From NCBI RefSeq assembly GCF_032926325.1, contig NZ_CP136709.1, positions 409,501-473,500 of the forward strand: a DNA stretch of 64,000 nucleotides, in the 5' to 3' direction. The notes beneath the pieces are model-generated. The model saw only the letters and a program-made list of their open reading frames with translations, ran no database searches and had not been told where the DNA came from. A program made the position numbers and the translations under genes. The stretch's first letter is position 1, and the number at the start of each line of letters is the position of its first letter. The stretch is from Aestuariibaculum lutulentum (lineage in GTDB: Bacteria > Bacteroidota > Bacteroidia > Flavobacteriales > Flavobacteriaceae). Of this stretch, positions 1-7,737 are shown in pieces.

Positions 1-58
1 CCTTAAAAAGCCGGTGAGCTGCATTAAAATGCGCTTTTCTGTTTACCGTTACTTTCAT
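1..58 (-). CDS. QueD/PTPS-like 6-carboxytetrahydropterin synthase (5' end only)
   Basis: Only the first 19 codons are inside the window. They read MKVTVNRKAHFNAAHRLFK, the usual opening of the 6-pyruvoyl-tetrahydropterin synthase / 6-carboxytetrahydropterin synthase family. The His of AAHRL is the expected first zinc ligand. The family converts dihydroneopterin triphosphate in the queuosine or pterin pathways. The ATG shares one base with the idi stop codon (TAATG), so the two genes are translationally coupled in one operon. The rest of the gene lies beyond base 1, so QueD cannot be told from PTPS. Confidence 0.72.
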   Translation of the reverse strand, partial: MKVTVNRKAHFNAAHRLFK

Positions 59-582
59 TATTTTGTGACGTTAATGTGCTGATAAAATTTATCGAAAATA
101 ATTTTAAACCACTCGGTATAAATTTCCGGTTGCTCGGCTATATCTTCCTTTACAGCTTCTAAAGGCATCCATTTCCAGGCTTCAACCTCATCCGGGTTAA
201 TTTTAGGACTATCGTTATAATATCCAACCATAACATGATCGAACTCATGTTCGGTTAAACCATTATCAAAAGGCGCTTTATAAATAAACGAAGTTGTTTC
301 TTTTAGGTCTGCTACAAAACCCATTTCTTCCTGTAAACGGCGTTTACCTGCTGCTAAATTAGACTCACCATCGCGCTGGTGGCTGCAACAGGTGTTGGTC
401 CATAATAAAGGCGAATGGTATTTGTGAGCTGCACGTTGCTGTAACATCAGTTCATTTTTATCGTTAAATATAAATACAGAAAATGCGCGGTGTAATAATG
501 CTTTTTCGTGAGCCTCCATTTTTGGCATTAAACCAATTGGCTCATCGTTTTCATTGACTAAGATGACTTGTTCTTCTTTCAT
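58..582 (-). CDS. idi: Isopentenyl-diphosphate delta-isomerase, type 1
   Basis: This is a NUDIX-fold cytosolic enzyme that interconverts isopentenyl and dimethylallyl diphosphate for isoprenoid synthesis. The 174-residue protein starting MKEEQVILV shows the type 1 hallmarks: VNENDEPIG near the N-terminus, HRAFSVFIFN, the active-site region TNTCCSHQRDGE with its cysteine, and RLQEEMGF of the NUDIX helix. The ATG at 582 was chosen over an upstream in-frame TTG at 600 because it matches family length and because a TAnnTTTG promoter box lies between the two. The downstream pterin gene overlaps by one base. The identification is secure. Confidence 0.95.
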   Translation of the reverse strand: MKEEQVILVNENDEPIGLMPKMEAHEKALLHRAFSVFIFNDKNELMLQQRAAHKYHSPLLWTNTCCSHQRDGESNLAAGKRRLQEEMGFVADLKETTSFIYKAPFDNGLTEHEFDHVMVGYYNDSPKINPDEVEAWKWMPLEAVKEDIAEQPEIYTEWFKIIFDKFYQHINVTK

Positions 583-589
583 AGTGTAA

Positions 590-597
590 CAAAAGTA
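590..597 (-). promoter_or_regulatory. Putative -7 box of idi, giving a near-leaderless transcript
   Basis: The minus strand reads TACTTTTG, an exact match to the Bacteroidota -7 consensus TAnnTTTG, ending 7 bases before the idi ATG. A start site about 7 bases downstream would leave almost no 5' leader. No TTG -33 element is seen at the expected 17-23 base spacing, so the call rests on the -7 box alone. Confidence 0.45.
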
Positions 598-756
598 CAA
601 AATACAACGAGGTTTACTAATGGTTTAAAATATCTTTTTTTAACTCAAGCCCCCACTTGAATACACATGTTTAATTCTCTAAAAACAATGAAATCAGTAT
701 TTATAATAATTTTAAGTTAAAGCTATTATTGTTATTTAATTTGCATTTATTAATAG

Positions 757-764
757 TATCTTTG
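757..764 (+). promoter_or_regulatory. Putative -7 box of prfC
   Basis: TATCTTTG matches TAnnTTTG exactly and is followed by GCAGCCC, the same downstream sequence seen at the rpsU promoter and nearly the same as at the tRNA-tuf promoter in this window. The ATG lies 23 bases beyond the box. The nearest TTG triplets upstream have non-ideal spacing (13 and 25 bases). TTTGCA and TGCAAA around the start site form a small inverted repeat. Confidence 0.5.
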
Positions 765-787
765 CAGCCCATTTGCAAATTATAATT

Positions 788-2374
788 ATGAGTTTTCAAA
801 AAGAGATTAACAGACGTCGTACCTTTGGTATTATTTCACATCCCGATGCCGGTAAAACAACATTAACCGAAAAATTACTTCTTTTTGGTGGTGCTATTCA
901 AGAGGCTGGAGCTGTAAAAAGTAATAAAATCAAAAAAGGTGCTACGAGTGACTTTATGGAAATTGAGCGCCAGCGTGGTATATCGGTGGCAACCTCTGTA
1001 TTGGCCTTTGAATACAATGGCACTAAAATTAATATTTTAGATACACCTGGTCACAAAGACTTTGCTGAAGATACTTTTAGAACACTTACCGCTGTAGACA
1101 GCGTTATTGTGGTTATAGACGTTGCAAAAGGGGTTGAGGAACAAACCGAAAAACTAGTTGAAGTTTGTAGAATGCGAAACATTCCTATGATTGTTTTCAT
1201 TAACAAATTAGACCGTGAAGGTAAAGATGCTTTCGACCTACTTGATGAAGTAGAACAAAAATTAGGATTAAAAGTAGTGCCTTTAAGTTTCCCTATTGGT
1301 ATGGGTTACGAGTTTAAAGGTATTTATAATATCTGGGAGAAAAACGTAAACCTTTTCAGTGGTGATAGCCGCAGAAACATTGAAGAAACCATTGAAATTT
1401 CAGACTTATCGTCTCCTGAATTAGATAAATTGGTTGGTGAAAAATCGGCCAACACCTTACGTGACGAGATAGAACTTGTTTCAGGAATCTATCCTGAATT
1501 CGATAAAGACGAATATTTAAGCGGAAACCAACAACCTGTATTCTTTGGTTCGGCCTTAAATAACTTTGGTGTTCGCGAGCTTTTAGATTGCTTTGTTGAG
1601 ATTGCACCGAAACCAAGACCAAAACAAAGTGAAGAGCGTTTAATTAATCCTGACGAGAAAAACTTTACCGGATTTGTATTTAAAATACACGCCAATATGG
1701 ATCCTAATCACAGAGACCGTCTGGCATTTATAAAAATTGTTTCAGGTACTTTCGAACGAAATAAACCTTATTTACACGTTAGACATGGCAAGAAATTAAA
1801 ATTCTCAAGTCCTAACGCTTTCTTTGCAGAGAAGAAAGAAATTGTAGACATCTCTTACCCTGGTGATATTGTTGGTTTACACGATACCGGAAACTTTAAA
1901 ATTGGAGATACCCTAACCGAAGGAGAAACTATAAACTACAAAGGAATACCTAGTTTCTCTCCGGAACACTTTAGATATATTAACAACGCCGATCCTTTAA
2001 AATCTAAACAATTATACAAAGGTATCGATCAGTTAATGGACGAAGGGGTTGCGCAGTTATTTACCTTAGAATTAAATGGAAGAAAAGTAATTGGTACCGT
2101 TGGTGCCTTACAGTACGAAGTTATTCAGTACCGTTTGGAACACGAATACGGTGCGAAGTGTTCTTACGAAAATTTAAACGTTCATAAAGCATGCTGGGTA
2201 CAGGCTGAAGACGAAAAAAGTGAAGAATACAAAGAGTTTTTGCGCGTAAAACAACGTTACTTAGCCAAAGACAAACACGAACAGTTAGTCTTTTTAGCAG
2301 ACTCGGCATTTTCGCTGCAAATGACACAGCAAACCTACCCGAGTATTAAATTCCATTTTACATCTGAATTTTAA
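788..2374 (+). CDS. prfC: Peptide chain release factor 3
   Basis: This is a translational GTPase that removes RF1/RF2 from the ribosome after peptide release. The 528-residue protein has the G1 loop SHPDAGKT (residues 17-24), the RF3-type switch region with MEIERQRGISV, DTPGHKDF for G3 and NKLDRE for G4. The EF-G-like beta-barrel domain and the RF3 C-terminal domain follow. Length and motifs are typical of RF3. The ATG at 788 is preferred to an upstream TTG at 773, which would overlap the transcription start region. It stands alone on the plus strand, divergent from idi. Confidence 0.96.
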   Translation: MSFQKEINRRRTFGIISHPDAGKTTLTEKLLLFGGAIQEAGAVKSNKIKKGATSDFMEIERQRGISVATSVLAFEYNGTKINILDTPGHKDFAEDTFRTLTAVDSVIVVIDVAKGVEEQTEKLVEVCRMRNIPMIVFINKLDREGKDAFDLLDEVEQKLGLKVVPLSFPIGMGYEFKGIYNIWEKNVNLFSGDSRRNIEETIEISDLSSPELDKLVGEKSANTLRDEIELVSGIYPEFDKDEYLSGNQQPVFFGSALNNFGVRELLDCFVEIAPKPRPKQSEERLINPDEKNFTGFVFKIHANMDPNHRDRLAFIKIVSGTFERNKPYLHVRHGKKLKFSSPNAFFAEKKEIVDISYPGDIVGLHDTGNFKIGDTLTEGETINYKGIPSFSPEHFRYINNADPLKSKQLYKGIDQLMDEGVAQLFTLELNGRKVIGTVGALQYEVIQYRLEHEYGAKCSYENLNVHKACWVQAEDEKSEEYKEFLRVKQRYLAKDKHEQLVFLADSAFSLQMTQQTYPSIKFHFTSEF

Positions 2375-2449
2375 ATTAGAACAATACTAAATTATTATAA
2401 TTCATCAACTTTAATTCCGGCATATTATCGGGTATATAGAACGTTGGTC

Positions 2450-2488
2450 AAGTAAATTACACTACAACGTTGTAGTTAAGTAAATTTG
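2450..2488 (+). promoter_or_regulatory. Palindromic operator and promoter of the ferredoxin-like gene
   Basis: A perfect 16-base palindrome, ACTACAACGTTGTAGT (2461-2476), sits just upstream of a TAnnTTTG box (TAAATTTG, 2481-2488). It is flanked by a direct repeat AAGTAAATT at 2450-2458 and 2478-2486, the second copy overlapping the -7 box. The position between the -33 and -7 elements is what a repressor operator would occupy. The ATG of the controlled gene lies 36 bases downstream. No regulator gene is adjacent. Confidence 0.55.
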
Positions 2489-2523
2489 TAGCTCGTTCAT
2501 ACCCCGAAAAATTGCTAAAACCT

Positions 2524-2793
2524 ATGAAAACAGAAGCTAATACTTTCAGTAATTCGGAAATTACTGTGACTTATGAACCGAATGTTTGCATACACGCTGA
2601 GAAGTGTATAAAAGAATTATCAGATGTTTTTAGAACATCTATAATTCCCTGGATTGATTTGGACGGAAGTGATGCAGAACGCATCATTAAACAAGTTAAC
2701 CGCTGTCCGTCTGGTGCCTTACAATTCAAAAGAAAACTGATTGTAAAAAAGGCCGAGATTAAGAAAAAGCCAGTTCTTGAAACAGCTGTTTAA
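2524..2793 (+). CDS. Fer4_19 divergent 4Fe-4S mono-cluster protein
   Basis: This 89-residue soluble protein matches the divergent 4Fe-4S mono-cluster (Fer4_19) family. It has the opening VTYEPNVCIHAEKCIKEL, a central PWIDLDGS and the closing IIKQVNRCPSGAL. Three cysteines are visible in those motifs (CIHAEKC and RCPSGAL). Members are small ferredoxin-like proteins of unsettled function, sometimes fused to or next to acetyltransferases. The ATG at 2524 was chosen over a TTG at 2512. It is a single-gene unit with a palindromic operator upstream and a strong terminator downstream, so it is probably regulated on its own. Confidence 0.85.
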   Translation: MKTEANTFSNSEITVTYEPNVCIHAEKCIKELSDVFRTSIIPWIDLDGSDAERIIKQVNRCPSGALQFKRKLIVKKAEIKKKPVLETAV

Positions 2794-2798
2794 ACAGA

Positions 2799-2838
2799 AA
2801 AAAGTCCCATTGAAATTTTCAATGGGACTTTTTTTTTT
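2799..2838 (+). terminator. Rho-independent terminator of the Fer4_19 gene
   Basis: A 13-base-pair stem (AAGTCCCATTGAA pairing with TTCAATGGGACTT) with a 3-base loop is followed by eight T residues, starting 8 bases after the stop codon. Confidence 0.9.
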
Positions 2839-2893
2839 AGCCTGAATTGTTTGCTGTAAACATCAAAACTCATATAAAATGTAATATTCTGAA

Positions 2894-2934
2894 ATAAATT
2901 AGCTCCGCTGAATCTTCGATTTCAGAATGACAAG
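2894..2934. repeat. Possible degenerate flavobacterial intergenic repeat
   Basis: On the minus strand this stretch reads TTGTCATTCTGAAATCGAAG followed by ATTCAGCGGAGC. CATTCTGAA-type sequence is familiar from dispersed intergenic repeats of Bacteroidota genomes. CTGAAATCGAAGATTCAG also forms an imperfect hairpin. Only one copy is visible here, so this rests on recall and needs a whole-genome count. Confidence 0.3.
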
Positions 2935-2950
2935 TCTTCTAATTTTGCCC

Positions 2951-3268
2951 TTAAGCCTGACCTGTTGGTCCGAAATTCAATGGAATTGGTGGTTGTTCGT
3001 AATCTTTAATTTCACCGTGAGCATTTTCAAAACGAGATACATTTTCAGCTAAGGCTTTTAATAATCGCTTTGCGTGTTGTGGCGTTAAAATAATTCTGGA
3101 TTTTACCTTACTCTTAGGTACACCAGGCATAATATTTACAAAGTCAACAACAAATTCAGATACCGAATGATTGATGATGGCCAGATTAGAATATTGCCCG
3201 TCAGCAATTTTTTCATCTAATTCAATATTAATTTGTCCTTGTTTTGGTTTATCGTTTTCGTCAGTCAT
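2951..3268 (-). CDS. DUF3467 family protein
   Basis: A 105-residue acidic soluble protein starting MTDENDKPKQGQINIELDE. It matches the DUF3467 family, which in Bacteroidota is commonly found directly downstream of rpoC. Visible features are IADGQYSNLAIINHS, FVVDFVNIMPG and the conserved RIILTPQHAKRLLKAL helix. The function is unknown. The start at 3268 was chosen because an earlier in-frame TTG lies inside the rpoC terminator hairpin. The position behind rpoC suggests a conserved but possibly separately expressed neighbour. Confidence 0.85.
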   Translation of the reverse strand: MTDENDKPKQGQINIELDEKIADGQYSNLAIINHSVSEFVVDFVNIMPGVPKSKVKSRIILTPQHAKRLLKALAENVSRFENAHGEIKDYEQPPIPLNFGPTGQA

Positions 3269-3282
3269 GTTTGATATATTTT

Positions 3283-3326
3283 TAAAATTAAAAAGCCTTC
3301 GAGTATAAAAATACAAGAAGGCTTTT
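3283..3326 (-). terminator. Terminator of the rpoBC transcript
   Basis: A 10-base-pair stem AAAAGCCTTC/GAAGGCTTTT (3291-3300 with 3317-3326) with a 16-base loop is followed on the minus strand by a T-rich tail (TTTTTAATTTT). It lies 36 bases after the rpoC stop and separates rpoC from the DUF3467 gene. Confidence 0.75.
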
Positions 3327-3338
3327 ATGTTTAAAGAC

Positions 3339-3354
3339 TCCTGCCTTCGCAGGA
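3339..3354. repeat. Short hairpin of the TCCTGCGAAGGCAGGA type
   Basis: TCCTGC and GCAGGA pair around a 4-base loop, a few bases after the rpoC stop codon. On the minus strand it reads TCCTGCGAAGGCAGGA, which resembles a palindromic repeat often seen between flavobacterial genes. Only one copy is in the window. Confidence 0.35.
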
Positions 3355-3361
3355 AATCTTA

Positions 3362-6300
3362 TTAGTTATAATTTAATTCTTGCTTTACTTGCATCATTTC
3401 GTCGAACTCTTCTTTAGAACCAACGATAATGTCTTGGTATTTACGTAAACCTGTACCTGCAGGAATTCTGTGTCCTACAATTACATTTTCTTTCAAGCCT
3501 TCTAAGTTATCTATCTTACCAGCTACTGCTGCTTCGTTAAGTACCTTAGTAGTTTCCTGGAACGACGCTGCCGAAATAAATGATTTCGTTTGTAACGACG
3601 CTCTTGTAATACCTTGTAATATTGGCGTAGCGGTTGCTGGTCTAGCATCTCTAGCCGATACCAATGCTTTATCTTCTCTTCTTAGTAATGAGTTCTCATC
3701 TCTTAACTGACGAGCAGAAACAATCTGTCCGTTTTTAAGGTTGGTAGAATCTCCACAATCTTCAACTACTTTCAATCCGAAAATGGCATCATTTTCCTGA
3801 ATGAAATCTGCTTTGTGAACTAATTGATCTTCTAAGAATAACGTATCACCAGAATCAATAATTTGTACTTTACGCATCATCTGTCTAACAACAACCTCGA
3901 AGTGTTTATCGTTAATTTTCACCCCTTGTAAACGGTATACCTCTTGTACTTCATTTACTAAGTATTGTTGAACAGCTGAAGGTCCTTTAATGTTTAAGAT
4001 ATCTTCAGGAGTTACAGAACCATCTGATAAAGGCATACCTGCTTTAACGTAATCATTCTCTTGTACAAGAATCTGATTCGATAATTTAACTAAGTACTTC
4101 TTAACTTCACCTAATTTAGATTCTACAACAATCTCACGGTTACCACGTTTGATTTTACCGAAAGAAACCACACCATCAATTTCACTTACCACAGCTGGGT
4201 TAGATGGGTTACGTGCTTCGAATAACTCGGTTACACGTGGTAAACCTCCTGTAATATCCCCTGCCTTAGCAGATTTACGAGGAATCTTAACTAATACCTT
4301 ACCAACAGTAATTTTATCACCATCATTAATCATTAAGTGAGAACCTACCGGTAAGTTATAAGAACGCATTGTTTCACCTTTAGAATCTTCGATATGAAGT
4401 GTTGGAATTAACTTCTTATTTCTAGATTCAGAGATTACTTTCTCTTGGAAACCTGTTTGCTCATCAATTTCTACTTGGTAAGTTACCCCTTGCTCGATAT
4501 TTTCATATCTCACTTTTCCGGCGAATTCTGAAATAATTACACCGTTATATGGATCCCAAGAACAAACCACATCACCTTTACTTAATTCCTGACCGTTTTC
4601 GATCATTAAAGTAGAACCGTAAGGAATGTTATTCGTACTTAATGCAATACCAGTTTTCTTATCGATCAACTTAATCTCAGTTGTACGAGAAATAACAATA
4701 TCAACTTCGTTACCTTCGCTATCAGTACCTTTAACCGTTTTTAAATCTTCGATTTCAGCGATACCGTCAAACTTAACGATTAATTTATTTTCTTCTGAAA
4801 TGTTACCAGCAATACCCCCTACGTGGAACGTACGAAGTGTTAACTGTGTACCAGGCTCACCAATAGACTGTGCTGCCACAACTCCAACTGCTTCACCCAT
4901 TTGAACCATTTTACCGGTTGCAAGGTTACGACCGTAACATTTAGCACAAATACCTTGTAAAGCTTCACAACTTAAAGCAGAACGTACTTCGATTTTCTCT
5001 AATGGAGAATCTCCAATAGCTTTCGCAATATGATCTTCAATTAATTGTCCTGAAGCAACCAATAACTCATCTGTTAATGGGTGGTAAACATCGTTTAATG
5101 ATACACGACCTTCAATTCTTTCAGCTAAAGTTTCAACAACTTCATCATTTTTCTTTAATGGCTCTACTTCTACACCTCTTAATGTACCACAATCTTCAGA
5201 GTTGATGATAACATCTTGAGAAACGTCTACTAAACGACGTGTTAAGTAACCAGCATCGGCCGTTTTAAGAGCGGTATCCGCAAGACCTTTACGAGCACCG
5301 TGCGTAGAGATGAAGTATTCTAAAATTGAAAGACCTTCCTTAAAGTTCGAAAGAATCGGGTTTTCGATAATCTCTCCACCACCTGCATTCGATTTTTTAG
5401 GTTTCGCCATTAATCCACGCATACCTGTTAACTGACGAATCTGCTCTTTCGAACCACGCGCCCCAGAATCAAGCATCATGAATACCGAGTTAAATCCTTG
5501 TTGGTCTTCACGAATACGTTTCATAGACAACTCGGTTAACTCTGCGTTGGTCGATGTCCAAATGTCAATCACCTGGTTGTAACGCTCGTTGTTGGTAATA
5601 AGTCCCATGTTATAGTTACCTGTAATACCTTCAACTAAACCGTTAGCTTTATCGATCATACCTTGTTTTTCAGCTGGGATAATAATATCACCTAAACTGA
5701 ATGATAATCCACCCTGGAATGCAAACTTAAATCCTAAAGTTCTAATCGCATCTAAGAAATCTGCGGTTTCAGGAACTGAAGTATATTTAAGAATTTGTCC
5801 AATAATATCTCTTAACGACTTTTTAGTAAGTACCTGGTTTATATAACCCGCGGCCTGTGGCACGTGTTGGTTAAATAATACACGACCAACAGTTGTTTCA
5901 ATAATTGTTGGAGCTAACTTACCATCTTCGTTAATATCTAAAGTTCTTACTTTAATACCAGCATTTAAGTCTACACGCTTTTCGTTGAAAGCAATTTCTA
6001 CTTCCTCTGGTGCGTAGAATGTTAATCCTTCACCTTTAACAACTAACTCAGGTGTAGATTTACGGTGCTTAGTCATATAATAAAGACCAAGAACCATGTC
6101 CTGAGAAGGTACTGTTACCGGTGAACCGTTTGCTGGATTTAAGATATTGTGAGAGGCCAACATTAATAACTGACACTCTAAAATAGCTTCTGGGCCTAAT
6201 GGTAAGTGAACTGCCATCTGGTCACCATCGAAATCCGCGTTAAACGCCGTACACACTAATGGGTGTAATTGAATCGCTTTACCCTCGATTAACTTAGGTT

Positions 6301-7663
6301 GGAACGCTTGAATACCCAAACGGTGTAACGTAGGAGCACGGTTTAGTAATACTGGATGTCCTTTAAGAACGTTTTCCAAGATATCCCAAACCACAGGCTC
6401 TTTTTTGTCAATAATTTTCTTAGCAGACTTAACTGTTTTTACAATACCTCTTTCAATTAATTTTCTAATTACGAAAGGCTTGTAAAGCTCCGCCGCCATA
6501 TTTTTTGGTAAACCACACTCATAAAGTTTTAACTCAGGTCCAACAACAATTACCGAACGCGCCGAGTAATCAACACGTTTACCAAGTAAGTTTTGACGGA
6601 AACGCCCTTGTTTACCTTTTAATGAATCTGATAATGATTTTAACGGTCTGTTAGAATCTGTTTTTACCGCTGATGATTTACGTGTGTTATCAAATAACGA
6701 ATCTACAGATTCCTGTAACATACGTTTTTCGTTACGTAAAATTACCTCTGGTGCTTTAATCTCAACAAGTCTCTTAAGACGGTTGTTACGGATAATTACA
6801 CGACGGTATAAATCATTTAAATCTGACGTTGCGAAACGACCACCATCTAATGGCACTAACGGACGTAATTCTGGTGGAATAACAGGGATTACTTTCATAA
6901 TCATCCACTCCGGACGGTTCTCTCTGTTATTGTTAGACTCACGTAACGATTCTACAACTTGTAAACGTTTTAAAGCTTCAGTTTTACGTTGTTTTGACGT
7001 TTCTGTATTTGCTTTATGACGTAATTCGTATGATAATGATTCTAAATCAATTCTAGCTAATAATTCAATCAAACACTCAGCTCCCATTTTAGCTAAGAAC
7101 TTGTTTGGATCTGTATCATCTAAATACTGGTTATCATTCGGAAGGGTTTCAAGAATATTTAAGTATTCTTCTTCTGTTAAGAAGTCCATTTTTTGTAATG
7201 GTTCTCCTTCTTCATTTTTAGCGATACCTGGCTGAATTACTACATAACGCTCGTAGTAAATAATCATATCTAATTTCTTAGACGGTAACCCTAATAAATA
7301 ACCTATTTTATTTGGTAACGAACGGAAATACCAAATGTGAGCGATTGGCACAACTAAGTTGATGTGTCCAACTCTATCACGACGTACTTTCTTTTCTGTT
7401 ACTTCAACACCACATCGGTCACAAACGATACCTTTGTAGCGAATTCTTTTATATTTACCACAAGCACACTCGTAATCCTTTACAGGACCAAAGATACGCT
7501 CACAGAATAAACCATCTCTTTCTGGTTTATGAGTTCGATAATTGATAGTTTCAGGTTTTAAAACCTCACCTCTAGACTCTGCTAAAATAGACTCTGGTGA
7601 CGCTAAACCAATTGAGATCTGGTTAAATCTCTTTACTGTATTCTTATCTTGTTTTCTTGCCAT
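3362..7663 (-). CDS. rpoC: DNA-directed RNA polymerase subunit beta'
   Basis: The largest subunit of the core RNA polymerase, 1433 residues, the usual Bacteroidota length. The N-terminal zinc site is Cys66, Cys68, Cys81 and Cys84 (CACGK and CDRCG). The catalytic magnesium loop NADFDGDQM is at 475-483. The second zinc cluster is seen in SCEALQGICAKCYG. The trigger-loop region and QSIGEPGTQLTLRTFHVGG are intact. It follows rpoB in the same operon after a 74-base spacer holding a long hairpin, and is closed by a terminator and DUF3467. No anomaly is seen. Confidence 0.98.
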   Translation of the reverse strand: MARKQDKNTVKRFNQISIGLASPESILAESRGEVLKPETINYRTHKPERDGLFCERIFGPVKDYECACGKYKRIRYKGIVCDRCGVEVTEKKVRRDRVGHINLVVPIAHIWYFRSLPNKIGYLLGLPSKKLDMIIYYERYVVIQPGIAKNEEGEPLQKMDFLTEEEYLNILETLPNDNQYLDDTDPNKFLAKMGAECLIELLARIDLESLSYELRHKANTETSKQRKTEALKRLQVVESLRESNNNRENRPEWMIMKVIPVIPPELRPLVPLDGGRFATSDLNDLYRRVIIRNNRLKRLVEIKAPEVILRNEKRMLQESVDSLFDNTRKSSAVKTDSNRPLKSLSDSLKGKQGRFRQNLLGKRVDYSARSVIVVGPELKLYECGLPKNMAAELYKPFVIRKLIERGIVKTVKSAKKIIDKKEPVVWDILENVLKGHPVLLNRAPTLHRLGIQAFQPKLIEGKAIQLHPLVCTAFNADFDGDQMAVHLPLGPEAILECQLLMLASHNILNPANGSPVTVPSQDMVLGLYYMTKHRKSTPELVVKGEGLTFYAPEEVEIAFNEKRVDLNAGIKVRTLDINEDGKLAPTIIETTVGRVLFNQHVPQAAGYINQVLTKKSLRDIIGQILKYTSVPETADFLDAIRTLGFKFAFQGGLSFSLGDIIIPAEKQGMIDKANGLVEGITGNYNMGLITNNERYNQVIDIWTSTNAELTELSMKRIREDQQGFNSVFMMLDSGARGSKEQIRQLTGMRGLMAKPKKSNAGGGEIIENPILSNFKEGLSILEYFISTHGARKGLADTALKTADAGYLTRRLVDVSQDVIINSEDCGTLRGVEVEPLKKNDEVVETLAERIEGRVSLNDVYHPLTDELLVASGQLIEDHIAKAIGDSPLEKIEVRSALSCEALQGICAKCYGRNLATGKMVQMGEAVGVVAAQSIGEPGTQLTLRTFHVGGIAGNISEENKLIVKFDGIAEIEDLKTVKGTDSEGNEVDIVISRTTEIKLIDKKTGIALSTNNIPYGSTLMIENGQELSKGDVVCSWDPYNGVIISEFAGKVRYENIEQGVTYQVEIDEQTGFQEKVISESRNKKLIPTLHIEDSKGETMRSYNLPVGSHLMINDGDKITVGKVLVKIPRKSAKAGDITGGLPRVTELFEARNPSNPAVVSEIDGVVSFGKIKRGNREIVVESKLGEVKKYLVKLSNQILVQENDYVKAGMPLSDGSVTPEDILNIKGPSAVQQYLVNEVQEVYRLQGVKINDKHFEVVVRQMMRKVQIIDSGDTLFLEDQLVHKADFIQENDAIFGLKVVEDCGDSTNLKNGQIVSARQLRDENSLLRREDKALVSARDARPATATPILQGITRASLQTKSFISAASFQETTKVLNEAAVAGKIDNLEGLKENVIVGHRIPAGTGLRKYQDIIVGSKEEFDEMMQVKQELNYN

Positions 7664-7698
7664 AATATATGGTGCTATCGAATTATTTGTAAACTTTT

Positions 7699-7732
7699 AG
7701 CATACTGCTTAAATTGCTTTAAGCAGTATGCT
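7699..7732 (-). other. rpoB-rpoC intercistronic hairpin with GCAA tetraloop
   Basis: A perfect 15-base-pair stem, AGCATACTGCTTAAA (7699-7713) with TTTAAGCAGTATGCT (7718-7732), closes on a four-base loop that reads GCAA in the minus-strand RNA, a GNRA tetraloop. It starts 5 bases after the rpoB stop. The sequence beyond the stem has no U-tract, so it is not a standard terminator. An RNA-processing or mRNA-stability element is more likely. Confidence 0.8.
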
Positions 7733-7737
7733 GTATA

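Noticed and set aside
773..2523. Upstream TTG starts for prfC (773) and the Fer4_19 gene (2512)
   Set aside because: Each lies at or near the predicted transcription start, adds atypical residues, and a good ATG follows within a few codons.
7699..7732. rpoB-rpoC hairpin as a terminator
   Set aside because: No U-tract follows on the transcribed strand, and rpoC must be co-transcribed.
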